In this document: in pieces, positions 57,349 through 64,000 of the stretch
How the letters are laid out: every line of letters begins with the position of its first letter
How positions within the stretch are numbered: the stretch's first letter is position 1
DNA from: Heliopora coerulea
Taxonomy: Eukaryota; Cnidaria; Anthozoa; Scleralcyonacea; Helioporidae
Length of the DNA stretch: 64,000 bases
NCBI GenBank assembly: GCA_030142905.1
Contig: JASJOG010000170.1
Location: 645,926 to 709,925, forward strand
Direction of reading: 5' to 3'
Notes under the pieces: generated by a model
Told to the model about the DNA's origin: nothing
Database searches by the model: none
Seen by the model: only the letters and a program-made list of their open reading frames with translations
Position numbers and translations under genes: made by a program

Positions 57349-60300
57349 ATGGATGTCAGCTCGATGGTAAACGGTTCTACTCCATCAAACGAACCGGTAA
57401 AACTGTTCGTTGGCCAAGTACCCCGATCTTGGGAAGCCGAACAACTTCGTCCAGTTTTCGAGCCTTATGGCGATATCCAGGACTTGTCCATCTTAAAAGA
57501 CCGTGTAACTGGACAGCATAAAGGTGTGAAACTCAAATTGGATGGTTTTTGGTCGTATTTATTTGTGTTGACATTTTGTGTGACAATTCCTTGTGGCAGG
57601 TTGTGCCTTTGTAACGTTTTGTGACAAAACTTCGTCTTTGAAAGCCCAGGAGGACTTACACGAGAAGAGAACTTTACCTGGAGTAAGTCGATTTCTCTAT
57701 TTATCAAAAATATTCTACGATGAGTATTCTTGACATTGTTTGGACTCTGCTATGTTTACTCAACCTATGGGCGAATGCTCGCCGCTAGAATTTCTCGTGT
57801 TTTTTCTCTGAGTTATAAATGGTTTTTACAGTAAACTTTATGATAAACTGCGGATTATCGTTGAGCTTAAGAATGGAAAAGATAAAGTTGATTCTATTTT
57901 TCCCTTCGACATCTCGCTGGGAAACTGTTCTGATTGAAATTAGTGACGACCTCTATTGAAACTTCATTACTTTCAGACAACAACAAAATGTTGGCAGGCC
58001 GTCTTACAAGACATTTTCTCTACTTAAATGATGGATCACAAATGTGGAATTGATGTGATGTGCTTTTCTTTCTTAGTTTTTTATATGAATTTGTCAATTA
58101 AGATGTCATAACTTGATTTTGTTGTTATCAAAGAGTCAATATCAAGTTGATCTTCTGATGACAGCCATTAGTTCCAAGAGACATCCCTTACCAGATTCTT
58201 TCAATCTGTTGCCAATTGGGGATGTGCCAAATCTGGATACTAATATCCGGTAAAGCCTGGCCACGTGGAAGTATCCCGATATCCAGGAAAATTTTACTGG
58301 ACATTTTCCAGCTAGTGCTTGAGTTGTTGCAAGCTAGAAACAAGGTGAAAAAATGCGTTTTTGAGTAGTTGAATAAACATTCCATTACAATAATTTGCAA
58401 AGTGTGTTACAGCACCTACAGTACAACCTTCTAATACTTGACCATAAAGCCATATTTAGGTTTGGTTACAATTTCAAACAATGTTACTTCAAATGTACCT
58501 AATAGCTTGGATTTTGTGCCACTCTGATGAAACTTAACTTTGTGAAGTGAGTATTGTGTTCAAGCAAGTAACATGCTTGTATTGAGCAAATGAGCCCTAT
58601 CTTGAATTTTGTTAGCAATTGAGTATCAAGAAACAGTTTGATGATAGAGAAAATGTGTTTCACTATTGAGATATGGTGTCGAAGATCTCCTCTCTCGCAA
58701 AACTTTCATTGAGTTGTGCTCAAAATGAAGCCTATTATTTAGGATCACTTTGGGCAAATTAATGCCATGTATACAGCAAAACATTGAGTTAACATTCTGT
58801 TAGATCTTTCATGTGATAATCAAGCTGATGAGCTTAATTTTTGGTGGTCAGTTTGAAATATAGCAGGGTAAAGCTTTTATGATGATAATTTTGTCTCTTC
58901 CATACCATGATTGAGTAGATTTAGTTGATATAATCCAATGGAAGTTCCAAGTTCTCAGAACTTAGAATCCTCACAAGTTAAAAATGAGGAAGAACATCAA
59001 AGCACGTTTACTACGGAATTGTTGGATTCTGTTGTTAATGTTCTTTCTGTGAAGTTTTCAGTAGCAAAGGAAGTACTTTATAAAGTTGTAAGCAAATCAT
59101 GGTAAGAAGGAAATGTTTCAGTTGAGTTACAGTAATCTTGATAAAGTGAAGAAATTATATTGAAAACTTGGGAAACTTCTACTTTTCAAGTGTGTACTTG
59201 AACTCATATGCCAAACTGTCTTTAAGGATTGTTCTGTCAGCCAAGTGTTGTGTATGATTCCTGAATTGTATTCAGTTGTTTTCTTTACACTAATATTTCT
59301 TCGAATCTTTCCCAAAATTTTGAGAAGTAAAAGAGCAGTTATCAAGCATGTAGTTTTGATAATTGAACTAGTCATTTTGAAGACCAAGTACCTTGTTGTG
59401 AGAAACAAGGGAGAGTGCTATCAAGGGCATGAACAGTTCTCAGTTGTCGCTCTATCCATGCTTGCAACTCACTCAAAAAAGTCTCAATAATAGTTAAGTG
59501 TCATTAGAGTGATACTGGTTCTTCTTTCCTTAAATTGCCCCATGTAGTTTGATATCTCTGTGTGCAAATGTGCAACTAACCTTTATTTAGGACTATATAA
59601 TCTACTATCTAGTTCAATCCAGTATTCAGCAAAATGTTACAAGACATATCCCTGTTGCCATCTTGCTGAATTAGAGATAAAAAGAAAACAAAACAAAAAA
59701 ACAACCCAGTCACTAATGCTTTGGTTTTGCCCCTTACATTACTTTCTTCTTCTTTGTTCAGATGAGTCATAAAATGCAAGTCAAGCCAGCAGATAGAGAC
59801 AAGAAACGAGGTTTGTGTCCATCCACAGTTATACTTTTAGTATAAAAGAACAGTTCTTCATACCTGAGATCCTGCTCAAAACAGGATTTCACTTGGAGGA
59901 AAGACTGTAAGGTAAAATAAGGATAGAGAAATATCCCACCAAGACAATTGTTGTACAGTAATAAATACTTTTTCTTTTTTATGTCAGTAATATACTTTAT
60001 ACATGTACAAATGTAAATACATGTCAAATAGCATTTTATTATGCAAACACTTGTGGTGTACATGAAACATCTATCCAGCTGACCATAAAGCTAATCAATT
60101 TTTCCCTCATTTTTTGGGAAGAGGGCACACATTATAATGTGCATGTATAACCACCTGTCTTGCATCACTGTATTTGACCAAGTTCTTCATATTCAATATA
60201 CTAGTATTTCTGATCTTGAGTCAAGTACAGATCACTATTTTCAATCAGAGAAATCTGATGAGGCAGATACATCTACTGCACACAAACATAATTTTATTTT

Positions 60301-63014
60301 AATTATGATTTGGTTTAATTCTTCAATGCCACTCAAAAACATCTGTCATGCTGCAACATTAACCTTCAAATTTGCATGCAAAATGGCTTAATATGAAAGA
60401 ACTCACTAAGTTCATAAAATAACATGAACAATAGTATTTTTGCCAGTTGGATCTTTAAATGGTTGTCAAAACAAGGGTTGTCAGTGCTCCTACCTGCCTG
60501 AAAACCTAAACTTTGAGAATCAGTGATTTGTTTTGGTTGATCTGACTTCAAATACAAAAGTCATGGTGAAAATGTTGATCAATGGCAGGATGTTAATTAC
60601 ATGTAAGCATTCTTTGTTTGGACAATCTTTCAGTTACTCTGCAAAGTTCTTTGTCTGATTTGGCATTTGACAGTTATATAACACCACTGCTACCTTCTCT
60701 TTCTGTCTGAATACCATACATTCAAAAGTAATGAATACTGTGCAGTAGATTCATTTTAGCTGGGCTGAATCGTTAAATTGTTTCTGTTATTTTTCCAGAT
60801 GATCGCAAGCTTTTTGTTGGCATGATCTCCAAGACTACCACTGAAGATGATCTCCGAGTGATGTTTGCACCCTTTGGTACCATCGAAGACCTAACAGTCC
60901 TGAGGGATGCTGAAAAACGTAGCAAAGGTACAGTACAGTGTATCTGAGGTCTTGTACACCTGTGTGCAAGGTTCTTATTAGAATTCAGAAGCCAGTTGCT
61001 GGCAGAGTTTGCTGTCTGCGACTTGCTGCTCAGTTGCTGTCAGATACTTTTCATTGTTTAAAAAAAGGCATTTGTATAGTCAGTTTTTCATAAACAATGA
61101 ATCCTTCAGATATGTTAGGCATTATTCTGTCACATTTTTAAACACTTGAAATACCAGCAAAATGTATTTTGTCAACATATCTTTCATTTTGTTTTTGTTG
61201 GCATGGACTGGGAGCTGGACTCAAGGAAAATGGATAGGGGCCAAGACATTGCACGTGCACAGAATCATACTTTTTGGTGATGAGCATCTTAGGGTTTGCA
61301 AGAACCAAAAATGCCATTTAATACCCCTGTCAGGATGTACCAGTGAGCCATCAAAATTGTAGTAATTCCTAGGTTATGGGCCTTTTGGGAGAAAAGTTAA
61401 TTTTAACCCATTGCTGGGTGAGGACACCCTTGAGGATTTCAATCTGGCTCACATGGGGTGATATTATTGAGTAGATTTAGGCACCTACTCATGTATGCAT
61501 TAACTGCTGATTTGTTGAGCCATAAAGGGCCAAGAGTTCACTTTAGAATTTTATTCTGTCCAATGCCAGATGATTTTATTCAAAAGAGTGGGATGCATGC
61601 CTCTTAATGGATTAATATAATCCAGTTCTTTACCTTACAATGTATGTTACATGTTTTTAGGCTGTGCTTTCTTGACATTTGAAAGCAAAATGCAAGCACA
61701 AAAAGCCATTGACATAATGCACAACAGTAGGACAATGGAGGTTAGTGGTTTCACTTACTTGAAATAAATGCAGTGAGCTGACTCTATATAGCACTAGGCC
61801 AAGTTCATTTAAATCAGGTTGCTACTGCATTCTCCTTGGTTGTGTAGCAAGTTGTCAAGTAGATTTGACATACTAGAAGTATAAAATTAATGTAGGCTGC
61901 TCTGGCTGAACGACATCCTGTGCAGGAGGGAGAAAGCACCCATAAATAATTTAGAGAAGTTATTTATACTTTTCTCCAATGATTTGGAATCAGGCGAGAA
62001 CCTTAAAAAAGGTGCCAATGCTGCCAGTTACTTGCACATTCTAGTCAACCCTGGTATTAATTTGACCATTTTCTGTTGTCGGATATCTCGTGTTTTATCC
62101 ATTTTCACTCTTCGAATTGGACGTTTCTCATCTACAGACCACTTAGACACGTACACATCACGTGGTGTGCAATTTGTTCGTCAGATAAAAGTACAGTTAG
62201 ATAACTTTGGCGGTTTTAAGTCTCACCTCTCCCGTCTCATAAAGGATGTATCTAAACTTAAACTCAGTCTTTAAGATGGTCAGGAATATACGTGTATCAT
62301 ATGGTTCTCAATGGTCCTCTAGCCACTCTTATTCTCCCTTCCGGGCATAGGTGTTCAGGCCTGGGAAGCTGTATCCCCTTCTCAGTTAGAGAATAATGGT
62401 TAGTTGTGCAAAGTTGTAGTGCAAATGTTCTGTAACTTGGCCAAAATAAATAAAATATCGGGAGTTTTCTTACTCAAGTTTGCTATGATACATTTTAGTG
62501 AGACAAAGTTTTGTGCGCTCCCCAGCAAAATTCTTCCTTCGCAGTGTATGTCCATGCTCCTTACGTGTAGGTATTACATGCTGAGATTAAAAAAAATGGT
62601 TAACAGACGACAACTTTAAGAAAAATAGTTCAGTTATATTTCAATTTCACTCATTCAACTCAGATCAATGTTTGAGCTGTAAAACGAGACAAAAATTGAA
62701 GAGAGTGACATAGTATTTTGGCTTGATTCAAAGTCATTGCCAAACCTTTCGTCTCGTTTTATAGCTTAAATACGGAGTTTACTCGATGTTGTCCGTCAAA
62801 ATAAGTTGTTCTGTATGCCACGCGACTTCACAAGTTAAGGTCATTAAATAATGTCAGTAAGTAACCATTACTACTCTAACCATTAACATTTTTTCATCAG
62901 GGATGCTCGTCACCAATTGTTGTCAAGTTTGCCGATACTGAGAAAGATAAACTATTAAAGAGAGTGAACGCCATGGCAAGTGTTCACGGTCTGAATGCTG
63001 CTTACTACCAACAG
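57349..63014 (+). CDS. CELF/Bruno-like RNA-binding protein, 5' exons (partial)
   Basis: CELF proteins bind GU-rich RNA and control splicing, translation and decay. Six exons are visible: 57349-57523, 57600-57682, 59762-59810, 60799-60927, 61661-61740, 62901-63014; 630 nt, 210 codons, open at the 3' side. RRM1 spans about residues 17-93 ([20 protein letters not shown] as RNP2 side, GCAFVTF as RNP1). RRM2 starts near residue 106 ([27 protein letters not shown]). The linker after RRM2 reads [16 protein letters not shown]. The internal exon sizes of 83, 49 and 80 nt match, as I recall them, those of vertebrate CELF genes, supporting the model. The last donor (CAG|GTAAAA) is intact, so the linker and RRM3 lie beyond the window. 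The source copy of the 9 kb duplication. Confidence 0.93.
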
Positions 63015-64000
63015 GTAAAACAATAGTTGCAGCTACATCTAGCAAATTTTGCAGTTTGCTTCTGAATATATCTTGGTCGTTTAATACAAGGTTTTCCAGT
63101 CCTAGGATTGCCACCTCATATCAAATACTTATAAACCGAAAGCGGGGTCCGTACAGGAAAGCATTTGCTTGAGATTTTCGTACAAACCGAGCGACGAAGG
63201 AGCGAGTTGGTTTTCCTTCCTATTTCAAACTTTTTTCGTTGGATATCACTGTTTAGCTAGATGCCTTAAGTCACCTGAATCTCCAGACATTGAGCGAAAA
63301 CGATGTATTCAGTACAAGGGGGGGAAGGGTAATTGGGAGCCGGGGGAGCCTATACCGTTACCCCCAATTTGGAGAAGTAAGGTGGTAAAAAGTCAGTCAC
63401 TTGAGACAAAAATTTGGAATTTTATACATTATCATAGCACAACGTAATAAAGCATTCTCCAGCGTAACACAATCTCTTCAAATAACAACAGATGATCTCA
63501 TGATCTTCCCACGTCACGATACCCAGCAACGGTTCTCCCAATGTAGTACCCAGACTCCTGTAGCCGATGATTCCCTTCCCCCGATAATCAATACGTAACT
63601 CCCACGTTGATTCATTAGCATGAGAGATAAGCCTATCCTACTGTAGTTGCAGTTTTAGATGATACCAAAGTCACACCTTAATCACGCACCATTTCAGGTT
63701 ATCTTGCCGCCAAAGTTACGCTGCAAAATTGTCGAACCTTGACCAAACCAAAGAGTTGCGTTTCTGAAGTTCAAAATGAACTTTGATTGTTAGGTCGGCC
63801 GTGTTCTTGCATTTATCTGAAACTTTTTTTTAAATGTAAACTGGTTTTTTATGTTTTTCAAATCGCAGTTGGTGTATTTACTGTACATTCGAGTTTAGAG
63901 AAGTGAATCCATCTGTTGCAGTATTTGTTAACTTCGTTTTGTTGAGGACTACGTAAAAAGCCTGATTTACGTGACTTCATTTGAATGCAAGAAAACGCCC
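63015..64000 (+). other. CELF intron 6, 5' part
   Basis: The stretch follows an intact splice donor and no further CELF exon was found before the right edge. Open frames here (for example 63169-63447) show no domain and are taken as intronic. Confidence 0.6.

Noticed and set aside
61984..62274. 96-codon plus-strand frame inside CELF intron 5
   Set aside because: No domain and it lies between well-supported exons 61661-61740 and 62901-63014; treated as intronic.

Overview
The window looks like nuclear DNA of an anthozoan cnidarian, most likely a reef-building (scleractinian) coral. The evidence is AT-rich DNA with short exons and long introns, secreted modular proteins of the kind found in coral skeletal/mucus secretomes, and a dense mixture of hAT, Penelope-like, CR1/L2-like, tRNA-SINE and foldback repeats. 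The species cannot be fixed from the sequence. All exon boundaries below were read by eye from splice sites, reading phase and paralogue comparison; no search or transcript was available.

Three host genes are supported. (1) Gene A, minus strand, 24038 to 12841, 12 inferred exons, 589 aa. (2) Gene B, minus strand, 49228 to 35323, 13 inferred exons, 713 aa. They are tandem paralogues in the same orientation: exons 1-10 have identical lengths and phases. Both encode a signal peptide, a fibrinogen-C-like module, a Cys-rich block, a conserved exon that may be a trimerisation module, and a coiled coil. The C-termini then differ completely: gene A ends in a D8C (uromodulin/GP2-type) module, gene B in an expanded coiled coil plus a TLDc domain. 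(3) Plus strand, 57349 to beyond the right edge: the 5' part of a CELF/Bruno-like RNA-binding protein gene (RRM1, RRM2), six exons visible.

Layout. 1-5000: mostly featureless, with one diverged duplication and a large tRNA-bearing foldback at 4.3-4.6 kb. 5022-8606: a complete hAT transposon with 8-bp target duplication, TIRs, and an intact two-exon transposase, carrying a nested CR1/L2-like fragment. 9.0-9.55 kb: a duplicated piece of the CELF promoter/5' end. 11-11.65 kb: GIY-YIG retroelement remnant. 12.8-24.1 kb: gene A, its introns loaded with MITEs, SINEs and Penelope-type termini. 24.1-35.3 kb: intergenic repeat zone with palindromes, hammerhead-ribozyme-like motifs, a non-LTR remnant and a 2.2 kb Penelope-like inverted repeat. 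35.3-49.3 kb: gene B. 49.3-56.8 kb: mostly unassigned. 56.9-64 kb: CELF promoter and 5' exons.

The most interesting signals are the C-terminal domain exchange between the tandem secreted paralogues; hammerhead-like motifs whose stem I covaries between copies, two of them head-to-head in a 147-bp palindrome; and palindromic elements built from two inverted tRNA-like sequences.
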